Source: UBA5072 sp041737175 (GTDB taxonomy: Bacteria; Bacteroidota; Bacteroidia; Bacteroidales; UBA10428). From it: a stretch of 64,000 nucleotides of DNA. Below the pieces are notes generated by a model. It saw nothing but the letters and a program-made list of their open reading frames with translations, was not told the origin of the DNA and did not search any database. Below, piece by piece: positions 8,455-16,009 of this stretch. How positions within the stretch are numbered: the stretch's first letter is position 1; each line of letters starts with the position of its first letter. The translations under genes were made by a program, and so were the position numbers. The stretch spans positions 82,193-146,192 of the forward strand of contig JBGSSF010000030.1 in the NCBI GenBank assembly GCA_041737175.1. Direction: 5' to 3'.

Positions 8455-9876
8455 ATGCACAAAGAAGTCTGGAATAATTGTTTGAAAATTATAAAAGACA
8501 ACGTTCCTTCTATTAGTTACCGCACCTGGTTTGAACCCATAGTCCCTCTCAGATTGGAAAACAAGGTGCTTACCATTCAGGTTCCCAGTCCGTTCTTCTA
8601 TGAATACCTCGAGGAAAAATACATTGATATCATCAGTAAAACCCTGAGGAAAGAACTCGGCTATGAAGCCAAACTCGAATACAGCATTGTTATGGAGAAT
8701 CCGGGACAATCCTCTTCCAGGCTTTACACCATTAAATTGCCCGCCAAGAACCAGATTGAAATCAGGAATAATCCGGTTAGCGTACCGATCAATATCGAGG
8801 AGAATGCCATAAAGAATCCTTTTATTATACCGGGGATCAAGAAAATGAATATTGATCCACGGCTGAATGCCGAATATTCTTTTGAGAACTTTGTAGAGGG
8901 TGAATGCAACCGGCTTGCCAGATCTGCTGGTTTTGCCGTATCCAACAACCCGGGCGGAACAGCATTCAATCCGTTGCTTATATACGGAGAAAGCGGTTTG
9001 GGCAAAACCCACCTTGCACAGGCCATTGGCATCGAAATCAAGGATAAGTTTCAGGATAAGACTGTTTTGTACGTTCCGGCAAACCGCTTTCAAACGCAGT
9101 TTGTCGAGGCTATTCGCAACAACACCAAGAATGATTTCCTTCATTTCTACCAGATGATCGATGTTCTCCTCATCGATGATGTGCACGAATTTGCCGGTAA
9201 GGAAAAGACGCAGGATATCTTTTTTCACATTTTCAATCACCTTCACCAGTCAGGTAAACAGTTGATTCTCACTTGTGATAAGCCGCCGGTTGAGTTGCAG
9301 GGACTTGAGCAGAGACTCCTGTCGAGGTTTAAATGGGGATTATCTGCTGATCTGCAGATACCTGATTACGAAACAAGGGTAGCTATCCTGAAACAGAAGA
9401 CCTACAAAGACGGCATTGTTTTGCCCGAGGAGGTTGTTGAATACATAGCCACTCATATAACCGACAATGTGCGGGAGCTTGAAGGCGCCCTGATCTCCCT
9501 GCTTGCCCAAAGCACGCTGAATAAAAAGGAGATTACCCTGAACCTGGCCAAGGAAATGATCGATAAGCTGATCAAAAATACCAAACGGGAGGTTTCCATC
9601 GATTATATCCAGAAGGTGGTGTGCAATTATTTTGATGTTCCGGTTGATTCACTGCAGTCCAAGACCAGGAAAAGAGAAATTGTGCAGGCACGACAGGTGG
9701 CCATGTATTTTTCGAAAAATCTCACAAAATCTTCGTTAGCTACCATTGGCTCGCAAATAGGAGGAAAGGATCATGCCACGGTGCTGCATGCCTGTAAAAC
9801 AGTGAATAACCTGGTGGAAACCGACAAGCAGTTTAAAAATCAGATAGAAGAGATTGAAAAGAAGCTTAAATTCTGA
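8455..9876 (+). CDS. dnaA: Chromosomal replication initiator protein DnaA
   Basis: DnaA binds and melts the replication origin and recruits the replicative helicase. All four domains can be read in 473 residues. Domain I (1-80) begins with VWNNCLKIIKDNV-like helices. A short linker follows. The AAA+ domain has Walker A GESGLGKT (178-185) and Walker B VLLIDDVHEF (237-246). The C-terminal helix-turn-helix contains the signature GGKDHATVLHACKTV near 440-455. The ATG at 8455 gives the N-terminus expected for the phylum. The stop overlaps the next gene by 23 bp. Confidence 0.97.
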   Translation: MHKEVWNNCLKIIKDNVPSISYRTWFEPIVPLRLENKVLTIQVPSPFFYEYLEEKYIDIISKTLRKELGYEAKLEYSIVMENPGQSSSRLYTIKLPAKNQIEIRNNPVSVPINIEENAIKNPFIIPGIKKMNIDPRLNAEYSFENFVEGECNRLARSAGFAVSNNPGGTAFNPLLIYGESGLGKTHLAQAIGIEIKDKFQDKTVLYVPANRFQTQFVEAIRNNTKNDFLHFYQMIDVLLIDDVHEFAGKEKTQDIFFHIFNHLHQSGKQLILTCDKPPVELQGLEQRLLSRFKWGLSADLQIPDYETRVAILKQKTYKDGIVLPEEVVEYIATHITDNVRELEGALISLLAQSTLNKKEITLNLAKEMIDKLIKNTKREVSIDYIQKVVCNYFDVPVDSLQSKTRKREIVQARQVAMYFSKNLTKSSLATIGSQIGGKDHATVLHACKTVNNLVETDKQFKNQIEEIEKKLKF

Positions 9877-10474
9877 GGATGATACCTACAGATCACTTGA
9901 AAGGACAGCCGAAGGGATCTTCCGCGACCGGAACAGCCGGTTTCTGGCTTTTGGCTTTCCGGTAAGTACCTCAGAAGAAATAAGCAGTATACTGGAAGGT
10001 ATCCGGAAAAAATACCATGATGCCAGGCATCATTGTTATGCTTACAGGCTTGGCATTGCAAAGGATATCTACAGGATGAACGATGACGGTGAACCCTCCG
10101 GTACTGCCGGCAAACCCATATACGGACAATTGGTGTCATACGACCTTACCGACACTTTGGTTGTGGTTGTCAGGTATTTTGGCGGTACCCTGCTGGGTAC
10201 GGGTGGACTGATCCATGCGTACCGGTCGGCTACCGATAGCATGCTGTCTCAGGCATCCATCATCGATAAATTCGTTGAAGATCATTACCAGATAAGTTTT
10301 CCCTATGAGAGACTTAATGCGGTGATGAGGATTCTGAAGGATGAAAATGTAATTCCGCTCCATCCTGAGTATGCAGCGGATTGTACTATGCATCTCACCA
10401 TCAGAAAGAGTCTGTCGGAGAAAGTGGCAGCACGGTTGTCAGTTATTCCGGAACTGTTGTTAAATCCGGTGTAA
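9854..10474 (+). CDS. YigZ/IMPACT family protein
   Basis: This 206-residue protein of the IMPACT (UPF0029) family has the N-terminal motif with HHCYAYRLG, DDGEPSGTAGKPI and VVVVRYFGGTLLGTGGL, then a C-terminal ferredoxin-like domain. The family is linked to translation or ribosome rescue, but its molecular activity is unsettled. No ATG lies upstream of the conserved DDTYRSLE segment. The only suitable start is the TTG at 9854 inside the end of dnaA, giving a 23-bp overlap and probable translational coupling. Confidence 0.85.
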   Translation: MKRSLNSEDDTYRSLERTAEGIFRDRNSRFLAFGFPVSTSEEISSILEGIRKKYHDARHHCYAYRLGIAKDIYRMNDDGEPSGTAGKPIYGQLVSYDLTDTLVVVVRYFGGTLLGTGGLIHAYRSATDSMLSQASIIDKFVEDHYQISFPYERLNAVMRILKDENVIPLHPEYAADCTMHLTIRKSLSEKVAARLSVIPELLLNPV

Positions 10475-10548
10475 ATGAACGATTAAAGTCATTGCGCAGA
10501 ATAATAAAAAGCAATACCTTATATCCTGATTTATTAAAACAATTGATA

Positions 10549-11457
10549 ATGAAAAACAAAAGCCTGGTTTCAATCACTGATTACTCAAAGGATGAATACC
10601 TGAAGATATTATCCCTGGCAGATGAGTTTGAAAAAAGTCAGGATTCCTCCATTTTAAAAGGCAAAGTAGTGGCTACACTCTTCTTTGAACCTTCCACCCG
10701 AACCAGGCTGAGTTTTGAAAGCGCGGTGCTGAAAATGGGTGGCAAAGTGATCGGGTTCAGTGATTCCAGTTCTTCGAGTGTTACAAAAGGGGAAACATTA
10801 TACGATACCATCAAGATTGTCAGCAATTACTGTGACCTTATCGTGATGCGTCATCCTCTTGAGGGGGCAGCGAGGTTTGCCAGTGAACTTACCGGTATAC
10901 CTGTTATAAATGCCGGAGATGGCGCCAATCAGCACCCTACGCAAACTCTGCTCGACCTGTATTCCATTTCCAAGACGCAGGGAACACTGGATAATCTGAC
11001 GATTTTTATGGTCGGGGATCTTAAATACGGACGCACTGTGCATTCCCTGCTGATGGCCATGTCACAATTCCAGACCACTTTTCATTTTATATCGCCCGAT
11101 GAATTGAAAATGCCTGAAGAATACAAGTATTATCTGAATTGCCTGGGATTGAAATATGCAGAACAAAAAGACTTCAGCAGCAACATCGAAACAGCGGATA
11201 TCATTTATATGACCCGGGTGCAGAAGGAGAGATTTTCAGACCCCATTGAATACGAAAGAACGAAGAACGCCTATGTGCTGAAAAACAAAATGCTCGAAGG
11301 CACAAAAGATAACATGAAAGTGCTGCATCCTCTTCCCCGTGTGAATGAAATTGATCAGGATGTGGATCTGAATCCCAAAGCCTATTACTTTACCCAGGCT
11401 TTAAATGGTGTATTTGTGCGCCAGGCGATCATTGCCTCCATTCTCGGTTTGAAATAA
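10549..11457 (+). CDS. pyrB: Aspartate carbamoyltransferase catalytic subunit
   Basis: PyrB joins carbamoyl phosphate and aspartate in the first committed step of pyrimidine synthesis. The 302-residue product shows the carbamoyl-phosphate loop FFEPSTRTRLSFE (S49-T50-R51-T52), the RHPLEGAA and HPTQTLLDL motifs and the C-terminal HPLPR motif. A longer frame upstream overlaps the YigZ-family gene, but the ATG at 10549 gives the family's usual N-terminus. The next gene, pyrI, begins 18 bp downstream, so the enzyme is the allosteric two-subunit form. Confidence 0.96.
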   Translation: MKNKSLVSITDYSKDEYLKILSLADEFEKSQDSSILKGKVVATLFFEPSTRTRLSFESAVLKMGGKVIGFSDSSSSSVTKGETLYDTIKIVSNYCDLIVMRHPLEGAARFASELTGIPVINAGDGANQHPTQTLLDLYSISKTQGTLDNLTIFMVGDLKYGRTVHSLLMAMSQFQTTFHFISPDELKMPEEYKYYLNCLGLKYAEQKDFSSNIETADIIYMTRVQKERFSDPIEYERTKNAYVLKNKMLEGTKDNMKVLHPLPRVNEIDQDVDLNPKAYYFTQALNGVFVRQAIIASILGLK

Positions 11458-11475
11458 TTCAAAAGTATAATATAC

Positions 11476-11940
11476 ATGTTGCACATGAAAGACAAAAAGC
11501 TTGAAGTGAGTGCCATTGAAAATGGCACCGTCATCGATCATATTCCGGCAAAGGCATTGTTTAAGGTTATTTCAATTCTTGGCCTCGACAAATTCGACAA
11601 ACAGATCACCTTTGGCACAAACCTCGACAGCAAAAAGCTGGGCAAAAAAGCCATTGTCAAATTGTCAGATACTTTTTTCCTGGACAAAGAAATCAACAAA
11701 ATAGCACTGGTAGCACCACAGGCCAAGTTAAACATCATCCGGGATTATACTGTGGTGGAAAAGAAGGTTGTGGAAGTTCCGGAGGAGATTATCGGAATTG
11801 CCAAATGCATGAATCCGAAATGCATCACGAACAATGAAAAAATTGTGACCAGGTTTCAGGTGGTTTCACGCCGGGAGGTCAAACTGAAATGCCATTATTG
11901 TGAGAAAATCACGGACCAGGAACACATCGAAATTATCTGA
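11476..11940 (+). CDS. pyrI: Aspartate carbamoyltransferase regulatory subunit
   Basis: PyrI binds CTP or ATP and controls PyrB in the holoenzyme. The 154-residue product has the N-terminal allosteric domain (IENGTVIDHIPAKALFKV) and a C-terminal zinc domain. All four zinc Cys are present: C111, C116, C139 and C142 (CMNPKC ... CHYC). Starts at 11476 or at the second Met, 11485, are both possible. It is in an operon with pyrB. Confidence 0.96.
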   Translation: MLHMKDKKLEVSAIENGTVIDHIPAKALFKVISILGLDKFDKQITFGTNLDSKKLGKKAIVKLSDTFFLDKEINKIALVAPQAKLNIIRDYTVVEKKVVEVPEEIIGIAKCMNPKCITNNEKIVTRFQVVSRREVKLKCHYCEKITDQEHIEII

Positions 11941-11951
11941 TTACAAATAGG

Positions 11952-12422
11952 TTACCTCATCCGGTTATAAGAATTCACCAGCATTTCATCATGCTGGATA
12001 CTCCTGTAGGCCATTACATTCATTACCAGCGCCAGGATCGGAAAAACTGCCGTCAGCCGCCAGGTATGACGGAATGCTTCAAGCGTATGCATAGCACTGC
12101 TGTAATGGATAATCATGATGATAAGCAGCAACACAATTAAGAATCCGTTAAGCAAACAAATTCTCATCTGCATGATCCTTTGCTGAAAAAGAAAAATATT
12201 TGTCAGGCTTAACAAACCGGTGATCAACACCAGCACGATAACGGTAATTGTTTTTTTATATACTGAAGTGTTTACCCCGGCAAGACTATATTCGATTTTG
12301 TGCGGACGAAAATTGAGGATCTGCCCGTCTTTATGGGTAATTAGAGCGTAAGGGCGGACCAAAAAAAAGCTCATCAGCACAGTGACAAGCAACAGATAAA
12401 CGGATTGAACTCGCTGGATCAT
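11952..12422 (-). CDS. DUF4293 family membrane protein
   Basis: This 156-residue integral membrane protein has four hydrophobic segments, at roughly 5-27, 55-77, 82-105 and 120-142. Its N-terminus MIQRVQSVYLLL is the signature of the Bacteroidota-specific DUF4293 family, whose function is unknown. A longer frame reaches 12563, but the ATG at 12422 matches the family start and lies downstream of a good -7 element. It is transcribed away from the SirB1-like gene and converges on pyrI. Confidence 0.8.
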   Translation of the reverse strand: MIQRVQSVYLLLVTVLMSFFLVRPYALITHKDGQILNFRPHKIEYSLAGVNTSVYKKTITVIVLVLITGLLSLTNIFLFQQRIMQMRICLLNGFLIVLLLIIMIIHYSSAMHTLEAFRHTWRLTAVFPILALVMNVMAYRSIQHDEMLVNSYNRMR

Positions 12423-12442
12423 AATGGTGTTATTAGTGATTT

Positions 12443-12450
12443 CAAAAGTA
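12443..12450 (-). promoter_or_regulatory. -7 element for the DUF4293 gene
   Basis: Read on the minus strand this is TACTTTTG, matching TAnnTTTG, 20 bp upstream of the ATG at 12422. It supports the shorter start. Confidence 0.55.
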
Positions 12451-12488
12451 TTAAAATTTTCTGTTTGAGATATTGTGTTAACAAATTG

Positions 12489-12521
12489 TTTACTAAAGAA
12501 ATTTGAATTTGGATAATTTTG
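12489..12521 (+). promoter_or_regulatory. Promoter of the SirB1-like gene
   Basis: The -7 element TAATTTTG (12514-12521) has a TTTA (12489-12492) 21 bp upstream in the position of the -33 TTTG. The ATG at 12543 is 21 bp downstream, and the in-frame TTG at 12519 lies inside the promoter, so it is not the start. Confidence 0.55.
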
Positions 12522-12542
12522 TATCAGGCAACGTCTACTGGT

Positions 12543-13409
12543 ATGGAAAGAAATGAAATACAAGCCATGATCTCATTGCTCGACGACACTGACAATGAGG
12601 TAATCAATACTGTAACAGGTAATTTGCTGAAGCAGGGGTCAGGAATTATCCCTGACCTGGAAAAGGCCTGGGAAGGTACGTTGGATGAAAAGCTGCAGGT
12701 TCGCCTGGAAAACCTGATACAGGATATTCAGTTCAACGGGGTCAGGGACGACCTCAACCGCTGGATAAAAACAGGTGCGGAATACATCCTGGAGGGGGCC
12801 ATTTACATCGCCAGATTTCAGTTCCCGGAACTAAATGTCTCAAAAATAAACGAAGAAATCGAAAGCATCCGCAAGGATGTATGGATTGAGATCAACAGCA
12901 ATCTGACCGCACTGGAAAAAGTCAAGATTTTGAATTACGTTATTTTTGATCTGCATAAATTTTCCCGTAACAACGCAGATTTCTATTCCCCTCAGAATTC
13001 CTATATCAATCAGGTAATTGAAACACGCAAAGGAAATCCGATCTCACTCTCCATTGTATATCTGTCAGTTGCCTGGAAACTCGGATTACCCATTTACGGG
13101 GTAAATCTTCCCAAGAATTTTATCCTGGCCTATAAGGATGAATTCAGGCACAGGGATGCTGCCGATGAATCGGAGGATATTCTATTTTATATTAATCCTT
13201 ACAACCGGGGAGCGGTGCTTGGCAGAAGAGAAATCGATTACTTCATCACGCAACAGCAGTTAAAACCGCACACATCGTTTTACATTCCCTGTTCAAACCG
13301 CGATATTATTATCAGGCTGATCAATAACCTGATACTCTCCTTCGAGAAGCTGGGTTATGCGCAAAAAATTACCCGGATGAAAGAGCTTCTCCGGGTAATG
13401 GAATCGTGA
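12543..13409 (+). CDS. SirB1/transglutaminase-like (Transglut_core2) family protein
   Basis: This 288-residue protein belongs to the SirB1-like family with a transglutaminase-like fold. The core region (about 80-230) includes NYVIFDLHKFSRNNADFYSP and the family motif RKGNPISLSIVYLSVAWKLGLPIYGVNLPKNF. No obvious catalytic Cys stands in the usual place (GNPISLS), which agrees with the family being mostly non-enzymatic. The first 70 residues contain HEAT-like helices. Its function in Bacteroidota is unknown. Confidence 0.75.
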   Translation: MERNEIQAMISLLDDTDNEVINTVTGNLLKQGSGIIPDLEKAWEGTLDEKLQVRLENLIQDIQFNGVRDDLNRWIKTGAEYILEGAIYIARFQFPELNVSKINEEIESIRKDVWIEINSNLTALEKVKILNYVIFDLHKFSRNNADFYSPQNSYINQVIETRKGNPISLSIVYLSVAWKLGLPIYGVNLPKNFILAYKDEFRHRDAADESEDILFYINPYNRGAVLGRREIDYFITQQQLKPHTSFYIPCSNRDIIIRLINNLILSFEKLGYAQKITRMKELLRVMES

Positions 13410-13413
13410 TGGC

Positions 13414-13437
13414 AGGGACATGCCATGGCATGTCCCT
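13414..13437. repeat. Perfect 24-bp palindrome between convergent genes
   Basis: The half-site AGGGACATGCCA is followed by its exact reverse complement, giving a 12-bp arm with no spacer. It begins 4 bp after the SirB1-like stop and ends 7 bp before the rny stop. It could act as a bidirectional RNA hairpin, but there is no T-run. It resembles short palindromic repeats of the GTAGGGAC-type that are scattered in many bacterial genomes. Confidence 0.8.
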
Positions 13438-13444
13438 ACGCGGA

Positions 13445-15007
13445 TTATTTTGCATAGGAAACCGCCCTGGTTTCCCGGATCACGGTAATCTTGATCTGTC
13501 CGGGATAGGTCATTTCATCCTGGATTTTTTTAGCAATTTCATAAGAGAGGCTATCGGCTTCCTTATCTGATACCTTCTCGCTTCCCACAATTACCCTGAG
13601 TTCCCTGCCGGCCTGAATGGCGTAGGTTTTCATGACACCCGGATATGAAAGAGCAAGAGATTCAAGGTCTTTAAGCCTTTTGATATAGGATTCAACCACT
13701 TCGCGGCGTGCGCCAGGTCTTGCACCTGAGATGGCATCGCAAACCTGCACAATGGGTGAAATCAAAGTGGTCATTTCAACCTCGTCATGATGGGAACCGA
13801 TGGCATTGCAGATTTCGGGTTTCTCTTTGTATTTCTCGGCCAGTTTCATGCCGAATACTGCATGGGGCAACTCCGGTTCATCATCCGGAACCTTGCCGAT
13901 ATCATGTAAAAGACCGGCGCGTTTGGCAAGTTTCGCGTTTAAGCCCAGTTCACCGGCCATGATGGCGCATAAATTGGCGACTTCGCGTGAATGCTGCAGC
14001 AGGTTTTGTCCGTATGACGAACGGTATTTCATTTTACCCACCAGTCTGATCAGGTCGGGATGTAAACCATGAATGCCCAGGTCGATGGTGGTTCTTTTAC
14101 CCACTTCAACAATTTCTTCTTCAACCTGCTTTCTGACTTTTTCCACCACTTCCTCAATGCGGGCAGGGTGAATACGGCCGTCGGTCACCAGCAGATGAAG
14201 GGCAAGTCGCGCAATCTCCCTGCGAACAGGATCAAATGCCGAAAGAATGATGGCCTCGGGGGTGTCATCCACAATGATTTCAACACCGGTGGCTGCCTCA
14301 AGGGCCCTAATATTACGACCTTCCCGTCCGATTATCCTGCCCTTGATTTCATCGCTCTCGATGTTAAAGACCGTAACCGAATTTTCAATGGCGGTTTCTG
14401 AGGCAACCCGCTGAATTGTCTCCACAACGACCTTCTTGGCCTCACGGCCCGCGGTCATTTTTGCCTCTGCCATAATCTCATTAACGTAAGAGATGGCCTG
14501 AACTTTTGCCTCTTCACGCAATGACTCCATAAGCTGGTTCTTGGCATCTTCAGCAGAAAGTCCCGAAATGGCTTCGAGTTGATCAACCTGCTGCCTGTGA
14601 GCTTTTCCCAGTTCTTCTGAGCGTTTCTCCAGCAAACTGAGCTGCGTATTCATGTTTTCACGCATAGTATCTAGCTCATTGCGTGTACGTTGCTGTTCTT
14701 CGATTTTCTGAGACAGCAGCATTTCTTTTTGATTCAACCGGTTTTCGGTAGCGCTGATTTTGCTGTTCTTTTCATTGATGTATCTCTCATGCTCGGTTTT
14801 CAGCTGCAGAAACTTTTCCTTGGCCTGCAGCATTTTGTCCCTTTTTTGCGCTTCACCTTCAACTTCTGCATCTCTCAGCATGGTTTCTCTTTTCTTCTTC
14901 AGCGCGAAATTCCATAGAAAATAGGAAAGGCCTGTACCCGCTAAGAAGCAGACGGTACCAACCAACAAGCCTTTCACAAGGGTTAGTGTATCTGTAAGTA
15001 TGATCAT
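13445..15007 (-). CDS. rny: Ribonuclease Y
   Basis: RNase Y is a membrane-bound endoribonuclease that starts mRNA decay. The 520-residue product has an N-terminal TM anchor (about 8-32), a long charged coiled coil (about 38-190), a KH RNA-binding domain (GRIIGREGRNIRALEAATG) and an HD phosphohydrolase domain with QHSREVANLCAI and LLHDIGKV. The length and domain order match the family exactly. It follows the probable 6S RNA and zapA on the same strand. Confidence 0.97.
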   Translation of the reverse strand: MIILTDTLTLVKGLLVGTVCFLAGTGLSYFLWNFALKKKRETMLRDAEVEGEAQKRDKMLQAKEKFLQLKTEHERYINEKNSKISATENRLNQKEMLLSQKIEEQQRTRNELDTMRENMNTQLSLLEKRSEELGKAHRQQVDQLEAISGLSAEDAKNQLMESLREEAKVQAISYVNEIMAEAKMTAGREAKKVVVETIQRVASETAIENSVTVFNIESDEIKGRIIGREGRNIRALEAATGVEIIVDDTPEAIILSAFDPVRREIARLALHLLVTDGRIHPARIEEVVEKVRKQVEEEIVEVGKRTTIDLGIHGLHPDLIRLVGKMKYRSSYGQNLLQHSREVANLCAIMAGELGLNAKLAKRAGLLHDIGKVPDDEPELPHAVFGMKLAEKYKEKPEICNAIGSHHDEVEMTTLISPIVQVCDAISGARPGARREVVESYIKRLKDLESLALSYPGVMKTYAIQAGRELRVIVGSEKVSDKEADSLSYEIAKKIQDEMTYPGQIKITVIRETRAVSYAK

Positions 15008-15036
15008 TGAATCTGTTATTATTGATGTTTATAAAT

Positions 15037-15244
15037 AAAAAAACCCGCATACATTTCTCCATATGTTGATAAAACCCCAGTACAGAATGGGTGGAGAGGC
15101 CAATATGTTTCGAACTTCCAATGTCCTGCATTACTGCAGAATTCCCGGTAAAACCGGGAATATGGCCTGTTCTTGACATGCTGAGCGATTCTCCAATTTA
15201 GTAAGTGTTGAGTTTCACAGCATTTGTAAGAAACTATGCGGGCT
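15037..15244 (-). ncRNA. ssrS: Probable 6S RNA
   Basis: This 208-nt transcript, between zapA and rny on the minus strand, has no credible reading frame. Its ends pair: CCCGCATA (15242-15235) with TATGCGGG (15051-15044), followed by a T7 run (15043-15037) as terminator. Inside, TCTCC/GGAGA and an AGGCC-ATAT stem enclose a CTGCA/TGCAG hairpin and a TTCCCGG/CCGGGAA hairpin. This is one long irregular rod with a central open region, as in 6S RNA, which binds housekeeping RNA polymerase. Location beside zapA is also typical of 6S genes. I infer this from fold and context; no covariance search was possible. Confidence 0.68.
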
Positions 15245-15270
15245 ATGCTTTTCCAGTCAAAGAACGAATA

Positions 15271-15561
15271 TTACTCTCCTTTCAGATACTCCTCAAGCTC
15301 TTCATTCAGTTCCTGCAATCTATGTTCGAGTGGTTGCGTATCGAACTTGTCTTCCATCTCAATCACCCTTGTTACAAACTGCAGGGCAGCCATTGCCAAA
15401 AAATCCTGTACATCCTTATCCAGATAACGCTGCTTGTATTGCAAAACCTTCTCATTAATCAATCTGGCAGCTTTTCTGATTTTTTCTTCATCCTTTCTTT
15501 CTATTTTAAGTGGATAATATCGGTCCGCTACATTTACTTTAATTGACAGTTTATCATCCAT
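15271..15561 (-). CDS. zapA: Cell division protein ZapA
   Basis: ZapA is a small cytoplasmic protein that cross-links FtsZ filaments at the division ring. The 96-residue product has the ZapA N-terminal beta-hairpin (LSIKVNVADRYYPLKIE) and a helical domain with AMAALQFVTRV. It ends in a coiled coil rich in Glu and Leu. It lies 16 bp after the coiled-coil gene and upstream of the probable 6S RNA. Confidence 0.9.
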   Translation of the reverse strand: MDDKLSIKVNVADRYYPLKIERKDEEKIRKAARLINEKVLQYKQRYLDKDVQDFLAMAALQFVTRVIEMEDKFDTQPLEHRLQELNEELEEYLKGE

Positions 15562-15577
15562 AGCAAGGGTCCAAGCT

Positions 15578-15874
15578 TTATCGGTTCAAGAGAGCAATAC
15601 ATTTATCAATCTCCCGCACGATTCTGTTTACCTGTAATTTCGTTGTGTGTACTTCTTCACCAGGCACTGAAGATAACACTTTTGCTATTTTAAGATTTTC
15701 GTATTTCTTATCCAGATCTTCCAGTTTATTCTCGAGCAATGCGATCCGTCCATTCAACTCCTCGTTTTTTTTGAGAAGCTCTCTGTTTCTGCTTTTCTGG
15801 TCTTCGTAAAGCCCGATAACGGATTTTATTCTCTGTCTCAGACTGGAAAATATTTCATCAATTTTTGAATCCAT
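15578..15874 (-). CDS. Small coiled-coil protein upstream of zapA
   Basis: This 98-residue, charged, almost entirely helical protein contains a heptad region at about 25-70 (SRNRELLKKNEELNGRIALL). I do not recognise a named family. Its place directly before zapA, with 16 bp between them, suggests a cell-division partner, perhaps like ZapB in role. That is inference from position and coiled-coil form only. Confidence 0.72.
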   Translation of the reverse strand: MDSKIDEIFSSLRQRIKSVIGLYEDQKSRNRELLKKNEELNGRIALLENKLEDLDKKYENLKIAKVLSSVPGEEVHTTKLQVNRIVREIDKCIALLNR

Positions 15875-15880
15875 TCAATG

Positions 15881-15888
15881 CAAAGATA
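15881..15888 (-). promoter_or_regulatory. -7 element for the coiled-coil/zapA operon
   Basis: Read on the minus strand this is TATCTTTG, a full TAnnTTTG match, ending only 6 bp before the ATG at 15874. Transcription would start almost at the start codon, so the mRNA would be nearly leaderless. Confidence 0.5.
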
Positions 15889-16009
15889 GCCTCTATTTTT
15901 GTTTCCTGAAAGTAAATATACTATTTTGTTATTTATTCAATTCACAAAAATAAAATATTAATAATAGCTTTACATACCTTGTGCAACCACATTAACAGCA
16001 TCTAAAGAT

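Noticed and set aside
8350..9246. 298-residue open frame antisense to dnaA
   Set aside because: It is the mirror of strongly conserved dnaA codons, with no family likeness and no promoter.
14859..15179. 106-residue frame across the 6S region into rny
   Set aside because: It runs from the ncRNA into another frame of rny and has no sensible start or family.
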